A DNA stretch of 64,000 nucleotides from Bacteroidales bacterium. Lineage in GTDB: Bacteria > Bacteroidota > Bacteroidia > Bacteroidales > CAIWKO01. The stretch covers positions 35,587 through 99,586 of the forward strand of contig JALOBU010000013.1 of NCBI GenBank assembly GCA_023228145.1. Reading direction: 5' to 3'. Below, piece after piece: positions 51,482 through 59,581 of this stretch. The notes under the pieces were generated by a model, which was given only the letters and a program-made list of their open reading frames with translations, was not told where the DNA came from and did not search any database. A program made the translations under genes and the position numbers. The stretch's first letter is position 1. Each line of letters opens with the position of its first letter.

Positions 51482-52420
51482 ATGACAAACCACAGCAAAG
51501 CAAGCAAGCTGAGCCATGAAAAAACCGCACACCTCTTTCCTGCTTTTGTCCCTGAATACTTAGGCATTGAAACAGCTGTGATAGAAAGTACAGGCACAGA
51601 TTTCCATTCATATCTTGAAAATGCTTCCTGCATCACTGGTAATAACCTTAGTGCATTCGACATATTAAAATATAATTTTCTTGATAACCGGCTTAAGTCG
51701 CAATATATCACCTATATCATCAGTTGCTGCATCTCCGACATCCTGCATGCACACAGGCAAATTTCCTCTTTTGTTGCCTCATACAGCATGGGCATTTATG
51801 CAGCTTTATACCATTGCCGTTCTATTGACTTCGGCACAGGACTGAAACTGATAAAATATGCCTTCGAAATCATTGAAGACAATCTTCCTGACGGAGCATT
51901 TTCTATGTGTGCCATTGGAGGGTTAGGCAGGCAAGACATCATCACACTCACCAAGCCTTTTAAAGAAAATGTGTTTATCATAAACCAAAACAGCGAATTT
52001 TCATTTTTGCTTTCAGGCAGACACACAGCACTTGAAAGCATTCTTAAAGAAGCCACTGCCACAGGCGCCATGCAAACACGCATGCTGCCCGTAGCTCATC
52101 CCTACCATACCCGGTTTATGAAAAAAGCAGCTCAGGAATTTGAAAAGAAGATTAAAGAACTGAAAATTGCCGGCTGCGGCCTTACCTATGTGTCAAGCAT
52201 TAACCAGCAAATCATCAGTACCGAAAAAGAAGTGGCTTCAGAGCTGGTAAACAACCTGCAGCAGAGTTTCGATTGGTATAAAACATTTAGTTTTATGTTA
52301 AAAAACGGCATTACTAGTTTCATAGAATGTGGTGCAGGAGAAAGCTTGTACCGTATGGGGAAATTTATTGAAGGAGATTTTAAAATTTACAGCTTAAAAA
52401 AATTTCGACAACTATGGTAA
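51482..52420 (+). CDS. FabD-like acyltransferase, divergent
   Basis: The 312-residue protein resembles malonyl-CoA:ACP transacylases. The nucleophile region is SSFVASYSMGIYAALYHCR with Ser102, where canonical FabD has GHSLGE: the preceding residue is Tyr and the following Glu is lost, so acyl selectivity may differ. The catalytic His is probably His209 in MLPVAHPYHTRFM, and the C-terminal GITSFIECGAGESLYRMGK matches the family. Such stand-alone proteins in Bacteroidota may act in lipid or polyketide side paths. It lies 11 bases after mqnA and overlaps the next gene by 7 bases. Confidence 0.8.
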   Translation: MTNHSKASKLSHEKTAHLFPAFVPEYLGIETAVIESTGTDFHSYLENASCITGNNLSAFDILKYNFLDNRLKSQYITYIISCCISDILHAHRQISSFVASYSMGIYAALYHCRSIDFGTGLKLIKYAFEIIEDNLPDGAFSMCAIGGLGRQDIITLTKPFKENVFIINQNSEFSFLLSGRHTALESILKEATATGAMQTRMLPVAHPYHTRFMKKAAQEFEKKIKELKIAGCGLTYVSSINQQIISTEKEVASELVNNLQQSFDWYKTFSFMLKNGITSFIECGAGESLYRMGKFIEGDFKIYSLKKFRQLW

Positions 52421-52839
52421 GCTCTAAAGAAGAAATATTGGATTTTATGCGCCTTTACCCTTTGTTTTTTATTGCAACCATTGATAAAGAACAGCCGAGA
52501 GTACGCGGTATCATGATGCACAAAACCGATGATAAAGGTATTGTTTTCACTACGGGAAAAAATAAAGACTTTTACAAACAACTTATTGCCAATCCAAAGG
52601 TGGAGCTTTGCTTTTACAGCGAAAACACACAGGTGCGTATTACAGGCACTGCCATAGAAATAGATGAAGAAATCTCTTTGAAACAGGAAATCGTCAGTTC
52701 ACGCCCATTTATGCTTTCGTGGATAGAAGCGGTAGGTTACGACATCATGGGGTTATTCCGTATCTACGAATGCAAAGCCACCTGCTGGAGCCTTGATATG
52801 CCCCTGGCACGCAAGCGTTACATCACACTGTTTGAATAG
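52414..52839 (+). CDS. Pyridoxamine-phosphate-oxidase-fold flavin protein
   Basis: The 141-residue protein has the split-barrel PNPOx fold: LYPLFFIATIDKEQPRVRGIMM, GIVFTTGKNKDFYKQLIANPKVELCFYS, TQVRITGTAIEIDEE. It should bind FMN or a related cofactor. It is much shorter than PdxH (around 210) and lacks its C-terminal part, so it belongs with the general stress/flavin-reductase-like members, not vitamin B6 synthesis. The ATG overlaps the FabD-like stop by 7 bases, so translation is coupled. The helicase follows with its own promoter. Confidence 0.85.
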   Translation: MVSSKEEILDFMRLYPLFFIATIDKEQPRVRGIMMHKTDDKGIVFTTGKNKDFYKQLIANPKVELCFYSENTQVRITGTAIEIDEEISLKQEIVSSRPFMLSWIEAVGYDIMGLFRIYECKATCWSLDMPLARKRYITLFE

Positions 52840-52850
52840 ATTTTATTACC

Positions 52851-52858
52851 TACTTTTG
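52851..52858 (+). promoter_or_regulatory. -7 element of the DEAD-box helicase gene
   Basis: TACTTTTG fits TAnnTTTG and ends 16 bases before the TTG start codon (52875), the same geometry as at the MCE gene. The -33 TTG candidate is 16 bases upstream, rather close. Confidence 0.6.
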
Positions 52859-52874
52859 CAATAAATTTACAAGA

Positions 52875-54092
52875 TTGAACTTTCAGGAATTCGGATTCGA
52901 TAGACGCCTTCTGGATGCCATTGACAGCATGGGTTATGAGCAACCCACTCCCATACAAGAAAAAGCCATCCCTCTTATCATGCAGGGAAGGGACATGATA
53001 GGCTCCGCACAAACAGGAACAGGAAAAACAGCAGCTTTTCTGCTGCCTTTAATACACAAAATATTAATCTCAGGTAAAAGAGACTGTATAAAAGCCCTGA
53101 TAATTGTCCCCACACGCGAACTTGCCATGCAAATTGATCAGCAGATGGAAGGGTTTTCCTATTTTACTGAAGTAAGTTCTTTGGCTGTGTACGGCGGCAC
53201 CGATGGTTTTTCATTTGACAGGGAGAAAACCTCTTTCACAGAAGGTACAGATGTTATTATTTGTACTCCGGGACGTATGATAGCGCACTTAAATCAGGGG
53301 TATGTCAATCTTAATGAACTGAAGACGCTTATCCTCGACGAAGCAGACCGCATGCTCGATATGGGATTCTATGATGACATTATGCAAATCATTTCCTATA
53401 TCCCTAAAGAGCGTCAGAATCTGATGTTTTCAGCCACCATGCCGGATGAGATACGCATACTCGCCAGGAAAATACTTGTCAACCCTACTGAGATAAACAT
53501 CGCCCTTGCCAAACCTTCTGAAAATGTCCTGCAACTGGCTTATGTCGTGTATGGCCATCAGAAAATTTCCATGGTCAAGCATCTGCTCGGTGCATCAAAA
53601 ACGAAAACCGTGCTGATTTTTTGTTCAACGAAAATCAGCGCTAAACAACTCAGCAGAGAGTTGAAACAAAAAGGTCTGCAGGTGGAAGATATTCATTCGG
53701 ATCTGGAACAAAAAGAACGGGAGCAGGTGCTTCTGGATTTTCGCAACCGTAAGCTGCATATTCTCGTAGCTACCGACATATTGTCACGCGGTATTGATGT
53801 CGAAGATATTGACATGGTGATAAATTTTGATGTACCTCACGACGGAGAGGATTACATACACCGCATTGGGCGAACTGCCCGTGCTGATGCAGACGGTATA
53901 GCTGTAACGCTTATCAGCCCCGAGGAACAGCAAAAATTTTCTTTAATTGAAAAACTTCTCGGCAATGAAGTGCACAAAGCTAAGGTCCCCGGACAATACG
54001 GAGAAACACCTGAATACCAGCCATTGAAACATTTCGGACAAAAAAAATCTCACATACACAGCCGCACGGGAAGCAAAAAACGAAAAATGTAA
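52875..54092 (+). CDS. DEAD-box RNA helicase (TTG start)
   Basis: The 405-residue ATP-dependent RNA helicase resembles RhlE. Its motifs in order are the Q-motif (GYEQPTPIQEKAI), Walker A AQTGTGKT at 45-52, PTRELAM, DEAD at 155-158, SAT at 186-188, and HRIGRTARAD near 330. The C-terminal tail is basic (HIHSRTGSKKRKM), useful for RNA binding. It probably acts in ribosome assembly or mRNA turnover. No ATG precedes the Q-motif; the next is Met19, too late, so TTG 52875 is the only sound start. The tRNA promoter follows directly. Confidence 0.95.
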   Translation: MNFQEFGFDRRLLDAIDSMGYEQPTPIQEKAIPLIMQGRDMIGSAQTGTGKTAAFLLPLIHKILISGKRDCIKALIIVPTRELAMQIDQQMEGFSYFTEVSSLAVYGGTDGFSFDREKTSFTEGTDVIICTPGRMIAHLNQGYVNLNELKTLILDEADRMLDMGFYDDIMQIISYIPKERQNLMFSATMPDEIRILARKILVNPTEINIALAKPSENVLQLAYVVYGHQKISMVKHLLGASKTKTVLIFCSTKISAKQLSRELKQKGLQVEDIHSDLEQKEREQVLLDFRNRKLHILVATDILSRGIDVEDIDMVINFDVPHDGEDYIHRIGRTARADADGIAVTLISPEEQQKFSLIEKLLGNEVHKAKVPGQYGETPEYQPLKHFGQKKSHIHSRTGSKKRKM

Positions 54093-54100
54093 AGTATTTC

Positions 54101-54130
54101 TTGGTAGAAATTTATTTTTTATTACCTTTG
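54101..54130 (+). promoter_or_regulatory. Promoter of the tRNA-Leu pair
   Basis: TTG at 54101-54103 and TACCTTTG at 54123-54130 are separated by exactly 19 bases. Transcription should begin near 54136, just before the first tRNA at 54141. Confidence 0.85.
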
Positions 54131-54140
54131 CCCCCGCTTT

Positions 54141-54224
54141 GCCCAGGTGGTGAAATTGGTAGACACGCCAGCTTGAGGGGCTGGTGCCCGTACGGGTGTG
54201 CAAGTTCGAGTCTTGTCCTGGGCA
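54141..54224 (+). tRNA. tRNA-Leu (anticodon GAG)
   Basis: The 84-nt gene folds as a class II tRNA. Acceptor GCCCAGG pairs with CCTGGGC (54217-54223), discriminator A is at 54224, the anticodon stem CCAGC/GCTGG encloses TTGAGGG (anticodon GAG), and a long variable arm plus the TTCGAGT T-loop follow. CCA is not encoded. It is followed 26 bases later by a second tRNA-Leu. Confidence 0.96.
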
Positions 54225-54250
54225 CTTCACAGTTAACTGCTTACTGCAAA

Positions 54251-54334
54251 GCCCGGATGGCGGAATTGGTAGACGCGCTAGTTTCAGGGACTAGTATTCG
54301 CAAGGATGTGCAGGTTCGAGTCCTGTTCCGGGCA
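54251..54334 (+). tRNA. tRNA-Leu (anticodon CAG)
   Basis: The 84-nt class II tRNA has acceptor GCCCGGA pairing with TCCGGGC (54327-54333), discriminator A at 54334 and anticodon stem CTAGT/ACTAG around TTCAGGG (anticodon CAG). CCA is not encoded. It shares the promoter upstream of the GAG tRNA, and a terminator follows 18 bases later. Confidence 0.96.
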
Positions 54335-54351
54335 CAATAAAAAAAAGAATT

Positions 54352-54388
54352 TCCTTTGTTACTGTAGGGTTTCAAAGGATTTTTTTTT
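54352..54388 (+). terminator. Terminator of the tRNA-Leu transcript
   Basis: TCCTTTG (54352-54358) pairs with CAAAGGA (54373-54379) over a 14-base loop, followed by a run of nine to ten T. Confidence 0.75.
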
Positions 54389-54449
54389 GCACTGCATAAA
54401 CATTGCAGAAACATTTCAGTTTAATGGCTGTTTTTTTATGTATTATGCA

Positions 54450-55111
54450 ATATTACTGATGCTCTCACTCATGATGTGAATGCGCTTGATTTTCTTGATT
54501 ATGAAAAAGGTGGCTTCTACATATTCGATAGAGCTTATGTTGATTTTTATCGATTGAATAAAATTCATCGAGAAAAGGTTTTCTTCATCGTGCGAGCAAA
54601 AAATAGTTTAAAATTCAAAAGAATGTATTCCTCTCCCGTGAACAAGCAATCCATTGTTTGCTCAGATCAAATTGGAAGACTGACTGGGTTCTATTCTTTG
54701 AAGAATTATCCTGAAAAGCTACGCAGAGTCAAATTCTACGATGAAGAAAACAAAAAATACATTGTTGTACTTACAAACAACATGGAGCTTATCTCTACTG
54801 ACATTGCATTGTTGTATCGCTATCGATGGAATGTAGAAATTTTTTTCAGATGGATTAAGCAGCATCTCAAAATAAAATCTTTTTGGGGTACAACAGAAAA
54901 TGCTGTCAAGATTCAAATCTATATTGCAATCATTACATACACTCTGGTGGCAATAATAAAAAGTAAACTAAATCTTGAAAAATCAATTTACGAAATATTA
55001 CAGATATTAAGCTTCTCATTAATTGACAAAACACCTATTATTGAGCTGTTTACAAATCAAAATTACCAAGATGTCAAAGAACTAAATTATAATCAACTGA
55101 AGCTCTTTTAG
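54450..55111 (+). pseudogene. 5'-truncated IS4-family transposase
   Basis: Transposase similarity begins about 54450 (TDALTHDVNALDFLDYEKGG) and runs to the stop at 55111, about 215 codons. FYIFDRAYVDFYRLNKIH holds the second catalytic Asp, and YRYRWNVEIFFRWIKQHLKIKSFWGTTENAVK holds the Glu of the YREK-like motif. The first catalytic Asp and the whole N-terminal half, around 150-190 residues, are missing, so it cannot transpose. GTG 54476 is the nearest start-like codon but probably not a true start. It lies directly downstream of the tRNA-Leu terminator, and the next gene begins 80 bases beyond it. Confidence 0.85.
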
Positions 55112-55191
55112 TTTAAAGTGGACGCTATTGTATTGAAATATTTACTTTATTTGCTCCTACTTTATAAAATATAAACCTGAAGTTATTTTCT

Positions 55192-56355
55192 ATGAAAAAA
55201 TACGTTTTCAGTAAAGATACGCTGCTGGCAACAATATTTACATTTATTGTAATAGGCCTGTTGGGTTTGCTGGTAATTAACATCTCAGCATTCAATCCCT
55301 TTGTAAAGGCCTTTAAAGACTTTGATTTTATGAATATTTATTATTCGAAAATCAGAACCCATCAGGGAACGCTGGATACAAATATTGTCGTGGTTAACGT
55401 AGGACATTTAAAAAGGGATTCTATCGGTTTGATGTTACAAAAAATAAACGAACAAAGTCCGAAAATTATCGGGTTTGATATTTTTATTGCTGAACAAAAA
55501 GAAAAAAAATCTGATTCTGTTTTAAAACAAGCCCTCAAGCAAACCTCTTGCCTTGTTGTTGCAAGTGATATTAATGGCAACGGCATGGCTTAATACTTTG
55601 GTAAGTATGCAAAAGGTTATATCAATTTTAATGGTGAAAACAGCTCTTCAACTACAAGGAGCTTTTGCCCTTTTACAGACAAAAAAGGTAATACTGACAC
55701 TTCTTTTACTGCAAGGATATTATCTTTCGCCGATACGGATAAATTAAAAAATCTCACAGCTCGTAAAAAACAAACCGAGTTCATTCATTTCAGAGGCGGT
55801 CACGACAAATTTAGAACTTATACCCCTGCAGAAATTTTTGACACTAACAGCGATTTAAGCCTTTTAAAAGATAAAATTATTTTAATGGGATATGCTGGCT
55901 CCTCTTTTGGCGAAGTCGTTGACCTTGAAGATGCACATTTCACACCTATGAATCCGGAGGTCAGCGGGAAATCATACCCGGATATGTATGGGGTTTATAT
56001 TCACGCCAACATACTATCGATAATGCTTGCTGACGATTATATAAAAATAATGTCTCCCTGGCTGGCATGGGTGCTGGCCTTTATTCTGTGTTACCTGCAC
56101 ATGATAATTTTTGCATTTTACTTTAATGAAAAAACAAAATGGATGCACCTCGTTGCAAAGATCATTCAGCTTACCACGTCAGTATTACTGTTGTGGATTG
56201 AGTTTCTTGTTTTTCAATATTATAATTACAAGATAGATATGCTGCCGGCTATTGTTGCAATAATTCTTTCAGTTGACATTTTGTATTTTTATGAAGGCAT
56301 TATTGCCTACCTGAAAAAGAAAACTAAAATTAAGTCTCATTTTTCAAAACATTGA
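55192..56355 (+). pseudogene. CHASE2-domain membrane sensor gene split by an in-frame TAA
   Basis: The frame starts at ATG 55192 (MKKYVFSKDTLLATIFTFIV, a membrane segment) and runs through a CHASE2-type extracytoplasmic domain (NIVVVNVGHLKRDSIGLML, then IIGFDIFIAEQKEKKSD) until TAA at 55591-55593, codon 134. The same frame continues without shift: YFGKYAKGYINFNG, FIHFRGGHDKFRTYTPAEIF, IILMGYAGSSFGEVVD, then HANILSIMLADDYI and three C-terminal membrane helices to 56355. A single base change (for example GAA to TAA) would explain the break. CHASE2 proteins usually sense ligands and pass the signal to an output domain; here no output domain remains. The next gene begins 5 bases later. Confidence 0.85.
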
Positions 56356-56360
56356 TAAAT

Positions 56361-57245
56361 ATGCTAAAACGAATATTTTTTCTCATCAGCTTCCTGATTT
56401 TTTTTAACCAGCTTATAGCTCAGGGATTTTTTGTGTTTGATGTAAGCGGATTCGCATATACAAAAACCAGTAAAACAGAAAAACAACTTGTCAGAAAAGA
56501 TGTGATAGAATACCCCCATATTTTGGTAGTAAAAGAAAATGCCTCTGTGATACTTTTCAGGCAAAACGATGGAGTACCTGTAACTGTAAAAACATCAGGT
56601 ATCTATAATTTTTCAAAATTGAACCAACTTGCCGATGATGCCAAACCAAAAGTGACTTCTTACTTTCTGGAGTACTGCAAAAAGGAAATTTTGAAAGGAC
56701 ATGATGAAGAAATTAACAAAGGTAAAGGCGTAGTTTCGAGAGGCAGGAGCGATAACGAATATCTTCTTCTGCCCTTGGATTCGAGCCTGATAATAAATCC
56801 ATCTGTTACTTTTTGCTGGCAAAAAATTGCAGAAAACAAACCTGTGTTTTTCATAATCTTAGACAAGGATAACAAAGAAGTAATCAAAATCTTAACAAAC
56901 GACACTTCTGTTACCATATTTCTTTTATCCAGTGGAATGAAATCAGGTGAGAATTATACCTGGTTAGTCACTCATGACCAAAACCTTATTGATGATATCG
57001 ATAGATATTCGTTTGAAATTTGTTCTCCTGAAAATTATAACGAATTAAATGCCAGGTTAAGTGATTTTAGGAATTCTTTAAATTACGGAGAAGACTACAA
57101 TGCTATTTTTTTATGCCAATTCTATGAACAAAATCATTTATATATTGAAGCTCTTGAATTATATCAATCCACGATTTTAAAATACTCTTCGAACGAAATT
57201 CTTAAAGGCAAATTTTCACAGTTTATGTTACAATCAGGGTTGTAA
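56361..57245 (+). CDS. Secreted protein paired with the CHASE2 gene
   Basis: The 294-residue protein (ATG 56361, MLKRIFFLISFLIFFNQLIAQ, a signal peptide) follows the CHASE2 gene 5 bases after its stop. The middle part (KQLVRKDVIEYPHILVVKEN, NASVILFRQNDGVPVTVKTSG) is beta-rich and FecR-like. The C-terminal 60 residues (NYGEDYNAIFLCQFYEQNHL, then YIEALELYQSTILKYSSNEI) look like a TPR. In other bacteria CHASE2 proteins are often neighbours of FecR-like or TPR periplasmic partners. I do not assign a function. Here it may be the partner of a sensor that is now broken. Confidence 0.7.
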   Translation: MLKRIFFLISFLIFFNQLIAQGFFVFDVSGFAYTKTSKTEKQLVRKDVIEYPHILVVKENASVILFRQNDGVPVTVKTSGIYNFSKLNQLADDAKPKVTSYFLEYCKKEILKGHDEEINKGKGVVSRGRSDNEYLLLPLDSSLIINPSVTFCWQKIAENKPVFFIILDKDNKEVIKILTNDTSVTIFLLSSGMKSGENYTWLVTHDQNLIDDIDRYSFEICSPENYNELNARLSDFRNSLNYGEDYNAIFLCQFYEQNHLYIEALELYQSTILKYSSNEILKGKFSQFMLQSGL

Positions 57246-57373
57246 AGCTATTGCAAGTTTTACACTTATATCAGGGCAGTTTATTATACTATTAATTTCA
57301 GGCAAACTCAACACCTTTTATATTTAGTATATAAAAAGGTATATGTTATGTAAAAACTGATAATTAGGAAATC

Positions 57374-57401
57374 AACTGACATTTATAAAATAATGTCAGT
57401 T
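57374..57401. terminator. Bidirectional hairpin terminator
   Basis: AACTGACATT (57374-57383) pairs perfectly with AATGTCAGTT (57392-57401) over an 8-base loop, with AT-rich flanks. It separates the convergent genes ending at 57245 (plus) and 57406 (minus). Confidence 0.7.
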
Positions 57402-57405
57402 TATT

Positions 57406-57897
57406 TTAGCAGAAGTAATCTATAGAATAAACTAGTTCATTCAAATTATTAATAATCTTGTCTGCCTTTGGAAAATCTCTTTTAATTATAAGTTCATTAA
57501 AAAAAACAGTCTTCATACCTGATTTTTTAGCTCCGATAATATCTTTTTCATAAACATTGCCAATCATAATACACTTTTCCGGAGCAATTCCTGTTTTTTT
57601 AGAAATCGATTTGAAAAAACGCACATCAGGTTTGCTATAACCTAAATCTTTTGATGAAAAAAAATAATTAAAATATTTATCGGCCCCCAGCCTTTGCAAA
57701 GCTTTTATCATATCCTGAGTATTGGATGCTCCGGCATTGGTGGCAATAATCATAATGTATTTTTTGTAAAGAGATTTTAGTGCTTCTTCTGCTCCGGGTA
57801 CCCATTCCACCTTATCCCATAAATACATGGGGCCGGGCTTCTCAGGGAAGTCGCGCATGATGGTATCTCCCCAATCGAAAACTAATGCTTGTATCAT
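57406..57897 (-). CDS. HAD-family hydrolase
   Basis: I choose ATG 57897 (MIQALVFDWGDTIMRDF, 163 residues) because homologues begin at this strand; a longer start at 57933 would overlap the upstream gene. The HAD motifs are FDWGDT (nucleophile Asp at the first D, with Trp-Gly in place of the usual xD spacing but the second Asp kept), IIATNAGA (motif II), KPDVRFFKSISKKTG (motif III Lys) and CIMIGNVYEKDIIGAKKSGM (motif IV). It is probably a small phosphatase with an unknown substrate. It sits 2 bases after the stop of the alpha/beta hydrolase gene, so the two are coupled. Confidence 0.85.
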   Translation of the reverse strand: MIQALVFDWGDTIMRDFPEKPGPMYLWDKVEWVPGAEEALKSLYKKYIMIIATNAGASNTQDMIKALQRLGADKYFNYFFSSKDLGYSKPDVRFFKSISKKTGIAPEKCIMIGNVYEKDIIGAKKSGMKTVFFNELIIKRDFPKADKIINNLNELVYSIDYFC

Positions 57898-57899
57898 GT

Positions 57900-58841
57900 T
57901 TATTTGTGCGAAGATATGTTTGTGTCTGTCCACGTAACAACATCAGAATAAACTTCTTCTTTGTTTTTTTCGTTCAGCATCTCGTGCCTTCCATCAGGAT
58001 ATAGTTTCAATGTAACATTTGAGAAATTTTTTTCTTTCAGGAAGTTACTGAATTTTATCGGTCCTTTTGAAAAATCTCCCACACCGTCCATAGCCCCTGA
58101 AAAAATCAGTATGGGAATGTTTTTTTGTGTTTTTGAGTATAAAGACGGCTTTTGAATGTATTTCAGAACATGAAACAAATCTGTGAAAAGAGATGAGGTA
58201 CAGTCATAACCACAATAAGGGTCAGATTTGTATTTTTTACAGGTTTCAGGGTTGCTGCATAACCAGTCGAATGGGGTTTGTACGGGCTTGAACCTGTTAT
58301 TCAGTTTTCCTGTAGATAAAAACTCCAGCAGCCGGCTGCGGTTTCTGTGGCCTTTGAAAATAATTTGAAGTTTGGCAACGAGCAAACCAAAGTTAAGCAG
58401 CCATAAGGGTTGCCATGCTGTGCCTGATAAAATAACTGCCGATACAGTATCGGGATGCAAGTCAGTATAAGCACGGCTGTAAAAGGAACCCATACTATGC
58501 CCGAGCAATATCAGAGGCTTCCCGGGGTAAGCGTTTTGAATATGATTGTTGATAACTAACAGGTCGCTGAGAATCAATTTCCATCCATTTTTTTTAGCAA
58601 TAAAGCCGGTGTTTTCAACGTTACCTGCGGTTTTTCCGTGTCCGCGGAGGTCGCCGGCAAAAACAGCGAAGCTATGATTTGTAAGATAAGAGGCAAAATC
58701 ATGATAACGCCCGGCATGTTCGGCTTTGCCGTGCACTATCTGAAAAACACCTTTTACACTCGTCATGTCATCAGGTAGCCACGAATAAACAAATAATTGT
58801 ATATTGTCTTCGCTACTTATTGTGAAATTATTTTGCTCCAT
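57900..58841 (-). CDS. Alpha/beta hydrolase, monoacylglycerol lipase-like
   Basis: The 313-residue protein shows the lysophospholipase/monoacylglycerol lipase layout: FQIVHGKAEHAGRYHDFASYL, AGDLRGHGKTAG, GHSMGSFYSRA with Ser116 as nucleophile, ILIFSGAMDGVGD (acid) and YPDGRHEMLNEKN with the catalytic His. It is cytosolic by lack of a signal peptide. It lies 2 bases before the HAD gene and 3 bases after a lysoplasmalogenase, and so probably takes part in phospholipid or monoglyceride turnover. Confidence 0.88.
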   Translation of the reverse strand: MEQNNFTISSEDNIQLFVYSWLPDDMTSVKGVFQIVHGKAEHAGRYHDFASYLTNHSFAVFAGDLRGHGKTAGNVENTGFIAKKNGWKLILSDLLVINNHIQNAYPGKPLILLGHSMGSFYSRAYTDLHPDTVSAVILSGTAWQPLWLLNFGLLVAKLQIIFKGHRNRSRLLEFLSTGKLNNRFKPVQTPFDWLCSNPETCKKYKSDPYCGYDCTSSLFTDLFHVLKYIQKPSLYSKTQKNIPILIFSGAMDGVGDFSKGPIKFSNFLKEKNFSNVTLKLYPDGRHEMLNEKNKEEVYSDVVTWTDTNISSHK

Positions 58842-58844
58842 TTT

Positions 58845-59519
58845 CTATGAATTCATAAATCCTATAAAAAGTAAAAGTTGTGCTGTGATGTAGGTAGACA
58901 TTATCCATACATTAGCAAAGTGCAGAGGTTTTTTGAAGCTGTCGAAAGCAAGAATTGTGTCGGAAATTATAAAAAATACAGCTCCGGCAAATTGTAGTGC
59001 AAAAACTACATTCATTGTTGCTGCAAAATTGAGAAAGCAAAAATAAGCCACGGCGATAATCACTAACGTATACACCAGTAAAGGGATTTTCATTTTACGT
59101 AGGTGTTTAAATAGTTTTGCATAGATAATGAATGCCAATATCATGAATAATATTGCAGCCCATATCATAAGCTGGTTTGACTTGCTGAAGTCAATCTGAT
59201 GGGTGATGATAAAAATCAGGTATAACACCTGCATGGCAAGAAAAAACACCAGCCCGAAAGTGAAAAATGCTTTTTTATGAGGCCATAAAAGAAAAACATC
59301 TCCAAGAAAAGCAAATATTAATGCTATGATAAGATAACTCTCCGCCTGGGGGGCGTTTAAGAGGTAATAAATGAGCAATAGGGGCATAAGTAAAGGTTTT
59401 GTGATATGCACCCATTTGATTTTATGTAATCCACAGCCCAGTATGTTGCCTATGGCTACACAAATGAAAATAAAAAGCAGTATAAGATTTATTACTACTT
59501 TGTAATCAGAAAATATCAT
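58845..59519 (-). CDS. Lysoplasmalogenase (YhhN/TMEM86 family)
   Basis: The 224-residue integral membrane protein has about eight helices and the YhhN family motifs: HITKPLLMPLLLIYYLL, FAFLGDVFLLWPHKK, and FFIISDTILAFDSFKKPL with the paired Asp residues of the active site. It cleaves the vinyl-ether bond of lysoplasmalogens. Plasmalogens are typical of anaerobes, which would fit this organism. It starts the minus-strand trio with the alpha/beta hydrolase and the HAD gene, which together look like an ether-lipid or phospholipid turnover unit. That grouping is inference. Confidence 0.88.
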   Translation of the reverse strand: MIFSDYKVVINLILLFIFICVAIGNILGCGLHKIKWVHITKPLLMPLLLIYYLLNAPQAESYLIIALIFAFLGDVFLLWPHKKAFFTFGLVFFLAMQVLYLIFIITHQIDFSKSNQLMIWAAILFMILAFIIYAKLFKHLRKMKIPLLVYTLVIIAVAYFCFLNFAATMNVVFALQFAGAVFFIISDTILAFDSFKKPLHFANVWIMSTYITAQLLLFIGFMNS

Positions 59520-59553
59520 GAAAAAGATTCATCCTTAATATTTGCTAAAATTA

Positions 59554-59561
59554 TAAATTTG
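59554..59561 (+). promoter_or_regulatory. -7 element of the gliding-type T9SS gene
   Basis: TAAATTTG fits TAnnTTTG and ends 20 bases before the ATG at 59582. No TTG occurs at the ideal upstream distance. Confidence 0.5.
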
Positions 59562-59581
59562 TATTCAATATTCATGCGCCA

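Noticed and set aside
54141..54334. tRNA-Leu pair as integration site of a genomic island
   Set aside because: No integrase and no repeated tRNA 3' end were found nearby. Only a decayed IS4 fragment follows, so evidence for an island is missing.
55553..55747. Separate small gene or frameshift in the CHASE2 region
   Set aside because: Reading the original frame past the TAA recovers the whole domain, so a nonsense codon explains it without a shift or extra gene.
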